Assembly (NCBI GenBank): GCA_036268455.1
Contig: DATAUD010000121.1
Coordinates: forward strand, 1 to 64,000
Direction of reading: 5' to 3'
From: DATAUD01 sp036268455
GTDB lineage: Bacteria > Verrucomicrobiota > Verrucomicrobiia > Limisphaerales > Palsa-1400
Length of the DNA stretch: 64,000 nucleotides
The notes beneath the pieces were generated by a model, which ran no database searches, was not told where the DNA came from, and was given only the letters and a program-made list of their open reading frames with translations. The position numbers were made by a program, and so were the translations under genes. This document shows positions 16,775-26,343 of this stretch, in pieces. Positions within the stretch are counted from its first letter, which is position 1. The number at the start of each line of letters is the position of its first letter.

Positions 16775-17035
16775 TTACAACGGCAGCAGCATCGTCACGT
16801 CGAAAAATAAAAGCAGCATCGGGATGGAATACCGTCTCCCGTCCCGCCAGACCCAGAGGCTGCGCGATTGCGCCATTGCGGATACCGGCTTAACACAGTT
16901 GGCTTGATATTCACCCTGAGCGTGATGCTCAAAAGCCGCCACCACGTTCTGCGCGCGACGATGAAGCGCTGCATCAAGCTGGCTGCGGGCCACTGAAAGA
17001 GAGAGGAACGCCATAATTCCCAAAAGAACCGACAA
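16775..17035 (-). CDS. Doubtful small membrane protein or gene remnant
   Basis: The minus-strand frame (TTG at 17035, 86 aa; the frame is open further upstream without an ATG) starts with a strong hydrophobic helix, SVLLGIMAFLSLSVARS. It is followed by a polar LDAALHRRAQNVVAAFEHHAQGEY stretch and ends in a second hydrophobic run. It could be a degraded membrane or pilin-like protein. It lies 52 bases downstream of the GH27 gene on the same strand. An overlapping frame starting MKKRDFSCC reads worse. The codon context is not decisive. Confidence 0.25.
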   Translation of the reverse strand: MSVLLGIMAFLSLSVARSQLDAALHRRAQNVVAAFEHHAQGEYQANCVKPVSAMAQSRSLWVWRDGRRYSIPMLLLFFDVTMLLPL

Positions 17036-17087
17036 CAGGAAAAATCCCGCTTCTTCATGGCGTGCGGCCGATTAACAGAGACACAAA

Positions 17088-19022
17088 TCAAGGCGCGGGG
17101 AAAATACGCACGAGGCAGACGCCGTGGCGCGGGACGGTGGCGCTGAATGACGCGTCGAATTCGCCGGCGTTTTTCTGACGCCACAGATTGCGCACTCGAT
17201 GTCTGCCAGTCAGTCCTAAATCCTGCCATGTTGCGGTAACTTCCGCCGGCATTTCTCCGCGATTGAACAGGCCAACGGCCATTGAACCATCCGCCATCTT
17301 TTTGGCCCAAACTTCCGTTTCACCATTCTTGACAATGCGAGCGGCCTGTTTGCCGAGAGGGTCCTGGTCAACGTCCAGCGCTTCGTCATTGGAAAGCAGG
17401 TTCAACGTGAATGGGTCCAATTGGGACATGTCGGCTCCGATCAACAGTGGGGCGCTCAATAGACACCAGAGGCTGACGTGTGTGTACTGTTCGTTGGGCG
17501 TAAGATGCGTCGGATGCGGGTTGCCCCAGCCGACTTTTCCGACCACCAGCATGTCGGGATCATTCCAATGGCCGGGGCCCGCGTAGGGGGCGTGACCGCT
17601 TTGGGAAAAGCCGATTCCCGCCATGCTGGACCATGTGTCGCGAATGTCACCGGTCGTGCGCCAGCAATTGCCGCCGACCTCCGCACCCCATTCCCAAACG
17701 TTTCCCATGCCGTATTGACAGAGGCTGAAAAGGATGTCGCGGTCCAGCTTCCGCAGCGCGGCGTCCATCACCTGGTAAGGTTTCATCAAGCGCTGACGGT
17801 CGGGCAGCGATTTGTCCTCGACCTGCGAATACGAGCACCAATCGTATTTGAGACAATCGAAACCCCAGGCGGCGTACTGTTGCGCGTCCTGGGTTTCATG
17901 CTGCCAGCTTGCCTCGAAGCCCGCGCACGTTTTGGGGCCTGGCGAGGAATACAAGCCGATCTTAAGCCCTTTGGAATGCACGTAATCGGCGAGCGCCTTC
18001 ATGTCGGGAAATTTCTCGTTGGGCTGGATCATTCCATTGGCGTCGCGCGATCCTTCCCAACAATCGTCAATATTAATATAGGTCCAGCCGTGGTTGATAA
18101 GGCCGCTGCTCACCATCGCGTCAGCAGCGGCTCGGATTTTCGAATCATCAACCTGATTCGCAAAGCAATTCCAACTGTTCCAACCCAGGGGCGGCGTTAA
18201 AGCAATGGCGTCGCCAACCACAATCTCCAGGTTCCGCCTCGCACCGCCCCAACTGTTCGTCGCCGTGAGAGTCACGGAATATTTTCCCGCGCTGGCAACG
18301 GCGCCAGTGATTTCTCCGCGCTGTTCGTCGAATATCAACCCATCGGGAAGAGACGAGGCCGCCAAAGTCATGGGCAGAGTGCCGGTGACCGGCATATGAT
18401 AGAAAAACGGATGCCCGGGCCGCACGCCCACCACGGACGCCCCGTTAATGCGCGGGACCGGCGAGGCCAGCGGTGTCAACAGAACTGCGGTTTCGCGGGG
18501 ACTGGATTCAGCAACCGGCGCTTTTCCCGAATACTGAAATTGCGCATCGGCCCAATCCGCGTGGTCGAAGCTGATGCCGTCGCCGGCATCGCCGACTTTC
18601 AAGTCCAGGTTTTTTATCCCGGCGGTATTAACGTCGAAATTTTTGGGCGGTTCGCCCGCTTTCATCACGCCGCTGCGCCAGAGTTCCTTGCCGTCTCCGA
18701 TCACGAAAAACTCCACACTCGCCTCCCGGCTGGTGACTTCGCCATCGACTCCCACGTTCGCGCTGAACTTTGTTCCGCCGTTCACGGCGATATAGAGCGT
18801 GCTTTCGGCGTGCGTGCCCAAACCGTGCTCGAAATGCGCGCCGCCGATGCTCAATGCATGGCCGTCCACCGATTTATCGCGATGCGGATCGCCCCAATCC
18901 TGCTGGGTTTGATTAATGTTCAATTGATCAAGACGGATCGTTTCCGCGGAGGCGCCCATCGCCGCCAACACGAAAAGAGAAATACGACTGGCGATCCCGA
19001 CTCGTTTAAGGAGTAGCTTCAT
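17088..19022 (-). CDS. Secreted GH27 alpha-galactosidase with NPCBM and Ig-like domains
   Basis: A 644-aa exported glycosidase. The signal peptide ends at about residue 26 (AMGASA). An NPCBM carbohydrate-binding module covers about 28-165 (HFEHGLGTHAESTLYIAV). A putative Ig domain of the He_PIG type follows (about 180-270), then the GH27 barrel from PPLGWNSWNCFANQVDD (about 276). The catalytic nucleophile is D394 in LKYDWCSY, and the acid/base is in the WNDPDMLVVG motif. It removes alpha-galactosyl (or alpha-N-acetylgalactosaminyl) ends from oligo- and polysaccharides. It is four bases downstream of another clan GH-D enzyme gene, so the two form an operon. Confidence 0.93.
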   Translation of the reverse strand: MKLLLKRVGIASRISLFVLAAMGASAETIRLDQLNINQTQQDWGDPHRDKSVDGHALSIGGAHFEHGLGTHAESTLYIAVNGGTKFSANVGVDGEVTSREASVEFFVIGDGKELWRSGVMKAGEPPKNFDVNTAGIKNLDLKVGDAGDGISFDHADWADAQFQYSGKAPVAESSPRETAVLLTPLASPVPRINGASVVGVRPGHPFFYHMPVTGTLPMTLAASSLPDGLIFDEQRGEITGAVASAGKYSVTLTATNSWGGARRNLEIVVGDAIALTPPLGWNSWNCFANQVDDSKIRAAADAMVSSGLINHGWTYINIDDCWEGSRDANGMIQPNEKFPDMKALADYVHSKGLKIGLYSSPGPKTCAGFEASWQHETQDAQQYAAWGFDCLKYDWCSYSQVEDKSLPDRQRLMKPYQVMDAALRKLDRDILFSLCQYGMGNVWEWGAEVGGNCWRTTGDIRDTWSSMAGIGFSQSGHAPYAGPGHWNDPDMLVVGKVGWGNPHPTHLTPNEQYTHVSLWCLLSAPLLIGADMSQLDPFTLNLLSNDEALDVDQDPLGKQAARIVKNGETEVWAKKMADGSMAVGLFNRGEMPAEVTATWQDLGLTGRHRVRNLWRQKNAGEFDASFSATVPRHGVCLVRIFPAP

Positions 19023-19026
19023 GTTT

Positions 19027-21255
19027 TTATTGAGAAGTCGTTACACGGTAAAATTGGCCGTTGCCGGGCGCATTCGTGAGCCTGAATGCCTGCACGTCCG
19101 CGCTGTTGCTAACGGTCTCCACAGTATTCCAATTGATTAAATTTGTTGAGCTTTGAATCAGATATCTATTACCCGCGTTGCCGGCGATGGAAAAGCCGAA
19201 AACGCCGTCGCCCGTCCAGGGCGATTGCAAAGCCGGGACGTTCAGCATCTTGAAGAGCCGGCCCTGCTTGGCGTTCAATGAAACCCGCCAGAAATTTGCC
19301 GTGATGGGCAGGACCGCGCCGGTCCACAAATCCTGCGCGGCGTAGCTGCCGGAGATTCCCGCGCGGGACAGATCAATATTCGTTGTCGTCGCGGTTGGGC
19401 TGTAATTGAAAACCGCCAAATACCACGTCGCCCCTTCTTGCAGCGAGAAAACCGTCGAAGCATTGGTGCCGGTATTTCCAACCGCGGGCACAAAGGTTCG
19501 TCCAATCCGCGCGACGGCGTCGATGGCCGCGTTTGTCAGGCCTCTTTCCGCGTCGGATTGGCTCGCGGCGTTGGTGAAGCTGTCGCCGTTCAGAAAAAGT
19601 CCCGTGATTGCGCCGCAGATCACGCGGCTCTGGTTCTCGTTGGTTGTCGGTCCCTGGAAAACCAAAATGTCCGGGTCATTGAACGTGTAGAGACCGTCGA
19701 GCCACCATCCATACGAAACGGAGTTCAGCGTGTATTGCGTATTATTGATGTAAGAGGTGTAGGCGTCGCAGGCAATCCGGCGCGAATGGGCGTATTGATA
19801 CGGGAAAATCGGCGCGATGGATTCGCTGATGAACATGCTGCCGTTGATTTGATTGGTCAGGTAGCGCATGCCTTCGGTGTACGCCTCCATGCCGGTGGTA
19901 ACGTTCGTGTCGTAATGCACGCCTTCCAGCGCGCCGTGGGTGAGAAAATCGAGCTTGATATAATCAAATCCCCAGGACCGAAATTCGTCGATGTAGTAGT
20001 TGATTCGGATTTTCGTGGCTGGATGCGTGAGGTCCATGGCCAGCGCGCCGTCGTTGGTTTCGTAACCGCCTGTGCTGTTTTTCAAGAGCGCCTGGCTGTA
20101 GGTGTAGCTGCTGCCTTCGACGGTGGAACTCGCGGCGTAGCCGGCGGATCCCCACCAGACGAACGGCGTCCAATACACACCGGCCTTTTGGCCGTTGGAG
20201 TGGCAGTAATTGACAAATGCGATCAATTGCGCGCCGCTTAAATTGTCGTAGTAGGAATCAAGGTTTATGTAAACCGTTCCGTTGTTGTTGAAGTTGCTCG
20301 ATTGCAAATTATTCTTTACAAACGCGGAGGCGTTGGTGGCATCGGTATAATTGATTCCGGTTTCAATCACGCCCCAACTGTTCCAGCCGAAGGGAACGCC
20401 GTTGGTCCAGGCGAGTTTTGGCGCCATCAGCGTGTTTTCCGCGGCGAAGGATTTCATTGCGTTGCGCCAGTCAAGATCAAATCCCACGAACATGACGGGC
20501 GATTGAATCGCATTTCCCGTCACCGAACCGTGAGGCATCGTGTCCCATGTGACGTTCGGCGAAACGGCTCCGCCGAAGACGTTCATTTGATTTAGTTTGT
20601 TGGCTGATCCGCTCCAATAAATGCCGCTTTTCCAAACGTCGTGCGTCACCGACCCGACGACCAGGCCGTTGCGGGAGATGTCATCATAAAACGCGCCGAC
20701 CTCGTAACTGGTGTCGCTGCTGTCAATGGGCATGGCGTTATAAGTGATGAAATGGTCGTTATCAAAGGGAACGAATAACGCCCGGTCATCGTTGTAACTG
20801 CCGATGTCCACCGCGCCACCGCTGTCAACAACAATCGGTCCCATCCAATTCGCGCTCAAGGCGGTCCCATCCATTTCCAATTGCGCGAGGAAGCTGTTGG
20901 TTTGGTCGAGCGTGAAATATTGTTTCATCGCGGGATGGCCGTTGCCGGTCGCGGTGACCGCCACTTCGTTGGAGGCGAGCATCGTCCACGACCACGAAGT
21001 GTAATTGGTTCCTTTGACATAACCATTACTCAACCCCGCGCCGCCGTAAAATGCGGAAATGATTTGCCTGCCCTGCCAATAAAACGCGGCCTCGCCATTG
21101 GTCAAATCGTATTGGATGGAGACATTGGCGTTGGACATCAACAGCAGAGAGCCGTTTTGCTGAAATTGCGCCGCGCTTGCGCCAAAACAACTTTGAAGAA
21201 TGACAGCCAAAGTCCCGAGCAACGAGCCATTACGAAAAAAATTTAAATGCGCCAC
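19027..21255 (-). CDS. Secreted clan GH-D (GH36/GH27-like) alpha-galactosidase-type hydrolase
   Basis: A 742-aa secreted enzyme. The start is GTG at 21255 (AAGG lies just before it). The signal peptide ends near residue 28. An N-terminal beta-sandwich (about 30-280, with SYNDDRALFVPFDNDHFITY) precedes a TIM barrel starting at VPFGWNSWGVIETG. The likely nucleophile is D436 in DYIKLDFLTHG, and ISESIAPIFP and the TFNDPDILVF segment carry the acid/base region. A C-terminal module (last about 60 residues: RYLIQSSTNLINW...GQFYRV) is a typical verrucomicrobial secreted-protein tail. Specificity is probably alpha-galactoside; exact family assignment needs a profile search. Confidence 0.82.
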   Translation of the reverse strand: MAHLNFFRNGSLLGTLAVILQSCFGASAAQFQQNGSLLLMSNANVSIQYDLTNGEAAFYWQGRQIISAFYGGAGLSNGYVKGTNYTSWSWTMLASNEVAVTATGNGHPAMKQYFTLDQTNSFLAQLEMDGTALSANWMGPIVVDSGGAVDIGSYNDDRALFVPFDNDHFITYNAMPIDSSDTSYEVGAFYDDISRNGLVVGSVTHDVWKSGIYWSGSANKLNQMNVFGGAVSPNVTWDTMPHGSVTGNAIQSPVMFVGFDLDWRNAMKSFAAENTLMAPKLAWTNGVPFGWNSWGVIETGINYTDATNASAFVKNNLQSSNFNNNGTVYINLDSYYDNLSGAQLIAFVNYCHSNGQKAGVYWTPFVWWGSAGYAASSTVEGSSYTYSQALLKNSTGGYETNDGALAMDLTHPATKIRINYYIDEFRSWGFDYIKLDFLTHGALEGVHYDTNVTTGMEAYTEGMRYLTNQINGSMFISESIAPIFPYQYAHSRRIACDAYTSYINNTQYTLNSVSYGWWLDGLYTFNDPDILVFQGPTTNENQSRVICGAITGLFLNGDSFTNAASQSDAERGLTNAAIDAVARIGRTFVPAVGNTGTNASTVFSLQEGATWYLAVFNYSPTATTTNIDLSRAGISGSYAAQDLWTGAVLPITANFWRVSLNAKQGRLFKMLNVPALQSPWTGDGVFGFSIAGNAGNRYLIQSSTNLINWNTVETVSNSADVQAFRLTNAPGNGQFYRVTTSQ

Positions 21256-21627
21256 CTTGAAGAACTTTATGCGCAGAAAGGGCGCGGCGCAAACTTATGC
21301 CGTGTGAGACTGGCCTCTGCTCTGGATTGGTTCCGTTGCCAGGAGCACCAGGAAGGGTGAGCTTTACATCCAGCCGGCCATAACTAAGGTACCTTTCGTT
21401 TAATTGTTTCGGCTTCAATTCATCGTGGCGTCTCGCCCATCATTTAACAATGCGTGATTCTGGAACGAAGTGGCTAAAGATTCGCGCTCGTTCCTGTCGG
21501 CGCGGGGCATTCTCAAAGGCTTTAGTCGCTCATCGGAAAAAATTGGGCTTAAAAACGGACTTCCGGGGCGGGGCAAATAATAAAGAATAATACTTGAGCG
21601 GGACATAAAAAAAACTACTGTTACCCC
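21256..21627. other. Divergent intergenic region
   Basis: It lies between the minus-strand hydrolase operon and the plus-strand Dabb gene and must hold promoters for both. The part next to the Dabb gene is A/T-rich. A 47-codon frame from ATG 21450 to TAA exists, but its basic, repetitive composition does not look like a protein. No RNA gene was recognised. Confidence 0.4.
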
Positions 21628-21930
21628 ATGTCTAAGGTTAAACACATTGTTTTGTTGAAGTTTAAAGAGGGAACGTCGGATGAACAGATCGCGAAGTTCT
21701 TCGATGACGTGCTGGACTTGTCCGAAACAGTGCCGGGGATCGATGACTATGTTTCCGGCACCAATTGCAGCCCGGAAGGGGCCGCGCAGGGGCTGACTCA
21801 TGGTTTTATCATGACTTTTTCCGATGCCGCCGCGCGTGACGCGTACATCGTCCATCCCGAACACGAGCGCTTCAAGACCCTGGCTCTGACCGTCGTGGAA
21901 ACCGCGCTGATTTTCGATTTCGAAGTTTAG
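21628..21930 (+). CDS. Dabb (stress-responsive A/B barrel) domain protein
   Basis: A 100-aa ferredoxin-like alpha/beta-barrel protein. It starts VKHIVLLKFKEGTSDEQIAKFF and has the GIDDYVSGTNCSPEGAAQGLTHGFIMTFSDAAARDAYIVHPEHERF core of the family. These proteins form dimers and occur as stress proteins or as small enzymes and cyclases in metabolism; no substrate can be inferred. It lies 64 bases before aspS and may share a transcript with it. Confidence 0.9.
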   Translation: MSKVKHIVLLKFKEGTSDEQIAKFFDDVLDLSETVPGIDDYVSGTNCSPEGAAQGLTHGFIMTFSDAAARDAYIVHPEHERFKTLALTVVETALIFDFEV

Positions 21931-21994
21931 CGTCAACCTGACTCACACGAAGCCGTCTCTTGATCTTCTTTCCAGCCGGCGTTGATTTGACCCC

Positions 21995-23794
21995 ATGAAG
22001 CGCACTCATCATTGCAACGAATTGCGTCCGGCCCACATCGGCCAGGCGGTTACCCTGTCCGGCTGGGTCCATTCCCGGCGCGATCTGGGCGGTCTGATTT
22101 TTATCGATGTTCGTGACCGCGAAGGCCGCACGCAAACAGTCTTTGACCCTTCGGATTTGCCAGGCGAACTTTTCGAGCGCGCCGCCTCCTTGCGCAGCGA
22201 ATGCGTCGTGAGCGTCACCGGCAAAGTCCGCGCGCGCCCGTCTGGCACAAACAATTCCAAAATCGCCACGGGCGAAATTGAAATTGGCGTGACAGCACTT
22301 GAAGTGTTGAATATGGCGGAAGTCCTTCCTTTTCCGCTTGATGATCCGGAAATCGCCAAGACGGTCAATGAAGAGTTGCGCCTGCAATATCGTTACCTGG
22401 ATTTGCGCCGCCCTGAAATGGCCCGCAACCTGCGGATGCGCAGCAAAGTGAGCACGGCCACCCGCGTTTATTTTGACGAGCAGGGTTTTCTCGAAGTGGA
22501 GACGCCGACGCTTTTCAAATCGACGCCGGAAGGAGCGCGGGAATTTCTTTCGCCCAGCCGTTTGAATCCGGGGAAATTTTACGCGTTGCCGCAATCGCCG
22601 CAGCAGTTCAAACAAATCCTGATGGTGGGCGGAATTGAAAAATATTTTCAACTCGCCCGCTGCTATCGCGACGAGGCGTTGCGCGCCGACCGCCAGCCAG
22701 AGTTCACCCAGATCGACGTCGAGATGTCCTTTATCGAGCGCGAGGATATTTACAATTTAATCGAGGGCCTTCTCAAGCGAGTTTGGAAACTCGCGCTGGA
22801 CATCGACATCCCCACTCCGATCAAGCGCATTTCTTTCCAAGAGGCGCTCAACCGCTACGGCATCGATAAGCCGGACACGCGGTTTGGCATCGAGTTGACC
22901 GACTTTACCGAGGAGTTTCGCGCCAGCACGTTTAAAGTTTTTAGCGGCGCGATTGCCGCGGGCGGCGTGGTCAAGGCGATCAACGCCAAGGGCCTCGCCG
23001 ATGCCACGCAGGGGCAGATCGAGACCATGACCGATTACGCCAAAAGTTTCGGCGCAAAAGGCCTTGCGTATATCAAGGTGGAAAAGGGCGAATGGAAGTC
23101 GCCCATCGTAAAATTTTTTAGCCCGACGGAGAAATCGGCGCTGACGGAAAAACTTAAGATCGAGGAAGGGGATCTGATTCTGTTTGCGGCCGATCAATGG
23201 CTCAACGCATGCGAAATTCTCGGGAGGATTCGTCTTTATTGCGCCGATGTTCTGAAATCGCGCGGTAAGCTGGCCTTTCCCGCCAACCGATTCGATTTCC
23301 TCTGGGTCGTCGATTTTCCGTTGCTCGCATTCGACAAGGAGCAGAACCGCTGGTATTCGAGCCATCATCCATTTACCGCGCCAATGCCGGAGGACGTTCC
23401 GCTTCTGACCAGCGACCCGCGAAAGGTGCGCGGCCAGCATTACGACATTGTGGTCAACGGCGTCGAACTCGGCGGCGGTTCGATCCGAATTCACCAACCC
23501 CAGTTGCAAAAGCTGGTATTCGAGCAAGTGCTCCAAATCCCGGCTGACGTGGTGCAAGCGCGATTCGGCTATATGCTTGACGCATTTCGTTACGGCGCTC
23601 CTCCGCATGGCGGGATAGCCCTGGGTTTTGACCGGATGATTGCCATTTTGTGCGGCGCGACCAGCATTCGCGACGTTATCGCCTTCCCAAAAACCGCCAA
23701 AGGAACCGACCTCATGACCGATTCCCCCGCTGCCGTCGAGCCCAAGCAATTGCGCGAACTTTATTTGGAACTCAGATTGCCGGCCAAGGAATAA
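21995..23794 (+). CDS. aspS: Aspartyl-tRNA synthetase
   Basis: A bacterial-type class II synthetase (599 aa) that charges tRNA-Asp in the cytoplasm. It has the N-terminal anticodon-binding OB fold (VTLSGWVHSRRDLGGLIFIDVRDREG), class II motif 1 around RVYFDEQGFLEVETPTL, motif 2 CYRDEALRADRQPEFTQ, the GAD insertion domain typical of bacteria (about 290-420), and motif 3 GAPPHGGIALGFDRM. Whether it also makes Asp-tRNA-Asn cannot be judged, because no gatCAB or asnS is in the window. It is followed after 13 bases by the sugar ABC importer genes. Confidence 0.97.
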   Translation: MKRTHHCNELRPAHIGQAVTLSGWVHSRRDLGGLIFIDVRDREGRTQTVFDPSDLPGELFERAASLRSECVVSVTGKVRARPSGTNNSKIATGEIEIGVTALEVLNMAEVLPFPLDDPEIAKTVNEELRLQYRYLDLRRPEMARNLRMRSKVSTATRVYFDEQGFLEVETPTLFKSTPEGAREFLSPSRLNPGKFYALPQSPQQFKQILMVGGIEKYFQLARCYRDEALRADRQPEFTQIDVEMSFIEREDIYNLIEGLLKRVWKLALDIDIPTPIKRISFQEALNRYGIDKPDTRFGIELTDFTEEFRASTFKVFSGAIAAGGVVKAINAKGLADATQGQIETMTDYAKSFGAKGLAYIKVEKGEWKSPIVKFFSPTEKSALTEKLKIEEGDLILFAADQWLNACEILGRIRLYCADVLKSRGKLAFPANRFDFLWVVDFPLLAFDKEQNRWYSSHHPFTAPMPEDVPLLTSDPRKVRGQHYDIVVNGVELGGGSIRIHQPQLQKLVFEQVLQIPADVVQARFGYMLDAFRYGAPPHGGIALGFDRMIAILCGATSIRDVIAFPKTAKGTDLMTDSPAAVEPKQLRELYLELRLPAKE

Positions 23795-23807
23795 ATGGGG
23801 TTTTTCT

Positions 23808-25340
23808 GTGGACGCCGCAACTCAGCCCCCTTTGGTCCGCCTGACGGGCATCACCAAGCGATTCGGCCCGGTCACAGTTTTGCGCGATGTTGAATTTGAA
23901 GGCCGCGCCGGTGAAGTGCATATACTGGCGGGCGAAAACGGGGCGGGCAAAAGCACACTCATCAAAATTCTCGCGGGCATACATACTGATTTCCAAGGCC
24001 GCATCGAAATCAAAGGACGCGAGGTGCGGTTCGGTTCGCCGCTGGAAGCCGCCGCCCTCGGGATCGCCGTTATTCACCAGGAATTGTCTCTCATCGGCCC
24101 AATGTCGGTCGCGGACAATGTCTTTCTTGGACGCACACCAACGCGGGCCGGCTTTGTGCGGGAGACGGAACAAAATGAGGCGGCGGTCCACTGGGTCCGG
24201 CAACTGGGGTTGGATATTGATGTGCGTCAACCGGCTGAAAAATTTTCAGTCGCCACGCGGCAACTGATCGAAATTGCAAAGGCATTGAGCCAGGATGCCC
24301 AGGTGATCGTCATGGACGAACCCACCAGCGCGCTGAACGCGCCGGAAGTTGCAACACTATTTGGGTTGATCCAATCGCTCCGGGCGCGCGGTTGCTGCGT
24401 CATTTACATCACGCATAAAATGGAGGAAATCGAGCGGATTGCGGATCGTATCACCGTCCTGCGCGACGGCCAGTACGTCGGCACCGCTCCAGCGCCTGAA
24501 CTTCCGCCGGCCAAATTGATTCAGTGGATGGTGGGCCGTGATCTGGGTGAGCAATTTCCCCGGCGCGCGCGGCAGAGTGGGCAAGAATTGCTGCGCCTGG
24601 AGAATTTCAGTGTTTTTCCTTCTGGATTTTCGATGCGTCCCGCCGTGGATAATGTTTCACTTTCGGTCCGCGCCGGCGAAGTGCTAGGTCTGGCAGGGCT
24701 TCAAGGCTCTGGCGCGAGCGAATTGTTTCTGGGCCTTTTTGGCGCGTATGGCCCGGCCACGCGCGGGCGGGTGTTTTTGAAAAATACGAACCATAGTTTC
24801 GTTTCGCCGCGGCAAGCCATCGCGTCCGGCGTGGCGCTGCTCACCAATGACCGGAAGGCGACTGGTTTGGTGCTGTCGATGTCGGTTTGCGCAAACGCCA
24901 CGCTCGCCGCTCTGCCAGAACTTTCTCCGGGTGGCTGGCGGCGTCCATCCCGCGAACTCGCCGCGGCGGAGGCGATGATGGCGCCGATGCGGCTGCGAGC
25001 GGCGTCGTTGGACATCGAAGCCGGGGCGCTTTCGGGAGGGAATCAGCAGAAAGTGGCGCTGGCGAAATGCCTTCAGACGCGCCCCCAACTTCTTATGCTG
25101 GACGAACCAACGCGCGGCATTGATATCGCGGCCAAACGGGAGATTTACCAACTTGTGGAACAGTGGACAGAGCAAGGGATCGCGATTTTGCTCATTACCT
25201 CCGAGATGCCCGAATTGCTGACATTGAGCGATCGCATTTCTGTATTGCACCGTGGTCGGATCACGGCTGAGTTTTCGCAAAGCCGGGCGACACCAGAATC
25301 GATCCTCGCCGCGGCCATGGGGCAAACGATTACCGAATGA
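23808..25340 (+). CDS. Sugar ABC transporter ATP-binding protein (RbsA/MglA type)
   Basis: The duplicated ATPase of a CUT2-class monosaccharide importer (510 aa, standard). The first nucleotide-binding half has Walker A GENGAGKST, Q-loop, LSQDAQVIVMDEPTSALNAPE (Walker B) and a signature that is altered to FSVATRQ. The second half has the degenerate Walker A (GLQGSGASE) usual in this family but a good signature LSGGNQQKVALAKCL and Walker B LLMLDEPTRG. The start is GTG at 23808. It overlaps the permease gene by 4 bases (ATGA). The substrate may be ribose, galactose, xylose or a similar sugar. Confidence 0.93.
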   Translation: MDAATQPPLVRLTGITKRFGPVTVLRDVEFEGRAGEVHILAGENGAGKSTLIKILAGIHTDFQGRIEIKGREVRFGSPLEAAALGIAVIHQELSLIGPMSVADNVFLGRTPTRAGFVRETEQNEAAVHWVRQLGLDIDVRQPAEKFSVATRQLIEIAKALSQDAQVIVMDEPTSALNAPEVATLFGLIQSLRARGCCVIYITHKMEEIERIADRITVLRDGQYVGTAPAPELPPAKLIQWMVGRDLGEQFPRRARQSGQELLRLENFSVFPSGFSMRPAVDNVSLSVRAGEVLGLAGLQGSGASELFLGLFGAYGPATRGRVFLKNTNHSFVSPRQAIASGVALLTNDRKATGLVLSMSVCANATLAALPELSPGGWRRPSRELAAAEAMMAPMRLRAASLDIEAGALSGGNQQKVALAKCLQTRPQLLMLDEPTRGIDIAAKREIYQLVEQWTEQGIAILLITSEMPELLTLSDRISVLHRGRITAEFSQSRATPESILAAAMGQTITE

Positions 25341-26329
25341 AAACATCCTCCTGGAAATCGGCCCTGGCGAGTCCCGGCGGACGGGCGTTACTGGCGTTGT
25401 TGCTGGTGCTCGCCGCGGGCGCGATTTTCAACGCGCAGGGCGCTTTCTTCAAACTCGGCACGCATCGAGACACCCTGCGGCAGGCATCAGTCTATGGCAT
25501 ACTCGCGTGCGGGATGACGCTGGTGATTATCGCCGCCGGAATCGACCTTGCGGTGGGAAGCGTTCTGGCGCTGGCAGCCGTTTGTGGCGCGAAAATGGCA
25601 ATCCACTGGAATTGGCCGGCGTGGGAAACTGTACCAGCGACTCTGGCTGTTGGGGCGGCTTGCGGGGCGGTTTCGGGAATCGTGACGGCAAATTTGGGCG
25701 TGCAACCTTTCATCGCCACCCTCGCCATGATGGTTTCCGCGCGGGGACTTGCCAAGTACGCCGCTGGGGGAATGAAAGTTTCCACTGTCGTCCAAAACGC
25801 GGACGGGACCTACCGCAACGTGCCTGTGCCTCCGTTGTTTCGGGCAATTGATCATCCCATTTTGGGCGGCAACCTTTCGATGGTGACGGTGATTTTTCTG
25901 GTGTGCGTCGTGGTGGCGTGGGTGGCTTTGTCGAAACATCGTTGGGGCCGATACCTTTATGCCATCGGCGGCAACGAAGAAGCCGCGCGTTTGTCCGGTG
26001 TGCCGGTTGTTGGGGCAAAGATCCTGGCGTACGCCGCGTGCGGCCTTTTCGCCGCCGTTGCGGGGCTTTGTCAGGCCGCGCAGGAACAGCAAGGCGATCC
26101 TGAAGCCGGTAGCGGCTACGAACTCTATGCGATTGCCATGGTGGTCATCGGCGGGACCAGCCTAATGGGTGGACGCGGCGGAATCGGTTTGACGTTGCTT
26201 GGAGTTCTGACTATCGGTTATCTCGACAAAATCCTCAGCATCAACGCCGTGCCGGAAGCTGGACGGCTCGTGTTGACGGGAATTATTATCGTCGCCGCCG
26301 TCCTGACGCAGAGGCGGAGCCGGACGTAA
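25337..26329 (+). CDS. Sugar ABC transporter permease (RbsC type)
   Basis: Inner-membrane permease of the CUT2 family (330 aa) with eight to ten predicted helices. Family landmarks include LACGMTLVIIAAGIDLAVGS, VQPFIATLAMMVSARGLA, the EAA-like cytoplasmic loop with YAIGGNEEAARLSGV, and the C-terminal YELYAIAMVVIGGTSLMGGRGGI. Its start overlaps the stop of the ATPase gene. The binding protein gene follows after 14 bases, completing the importer. Confidence 0.93.
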   Translation: MKTSSWKSALASPGGRALLALLLVLAAGAIFNAQGAFFKLGTHRDTLRQASVYGILACGMTLVIIAAGIDLAVGSVLALAAVCGAKMAIHWNWPAWETVPATLAVGAACGAVSGIVTANLGVQPFIATLAMMVSARGLAKYAAGGMKVSTVVQNADGTYRNVPVPPLFRAIDHPILGGNLSMVTVIFLVCVVVAWVALSKHRWGRYLYAIGGNEEAARLSGVPVVGAKILAYAACGLFAAVAGLCQAAQEQQGDPEAGSGYELYAIAMVVIGGTSLMGGRGGIGLTLLGVLTIGYLDKILSINAVPEAGRLVLTGIIIVAAVLTQRRSRT

Positions 26330-26343
26330 CATGAACAGAATAT

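Noticed and set aside
16584..16907. A 107-codon plus-strand frame after fumC
   Set aside because: No domain, no good start, unbalanced composition, and it overlaps a slightly more plausible minus-strand frame.
21450..21590. A 47-codon frame before the Dabb gene
   Set aside because: Strongly basic and repetitive with no ribosome-binding site; it looks like chance.
22757..23749. A long minus-strand frame opposite aspS
   Set aside because: It is the shadow of the aspS gene, with no domain signature.
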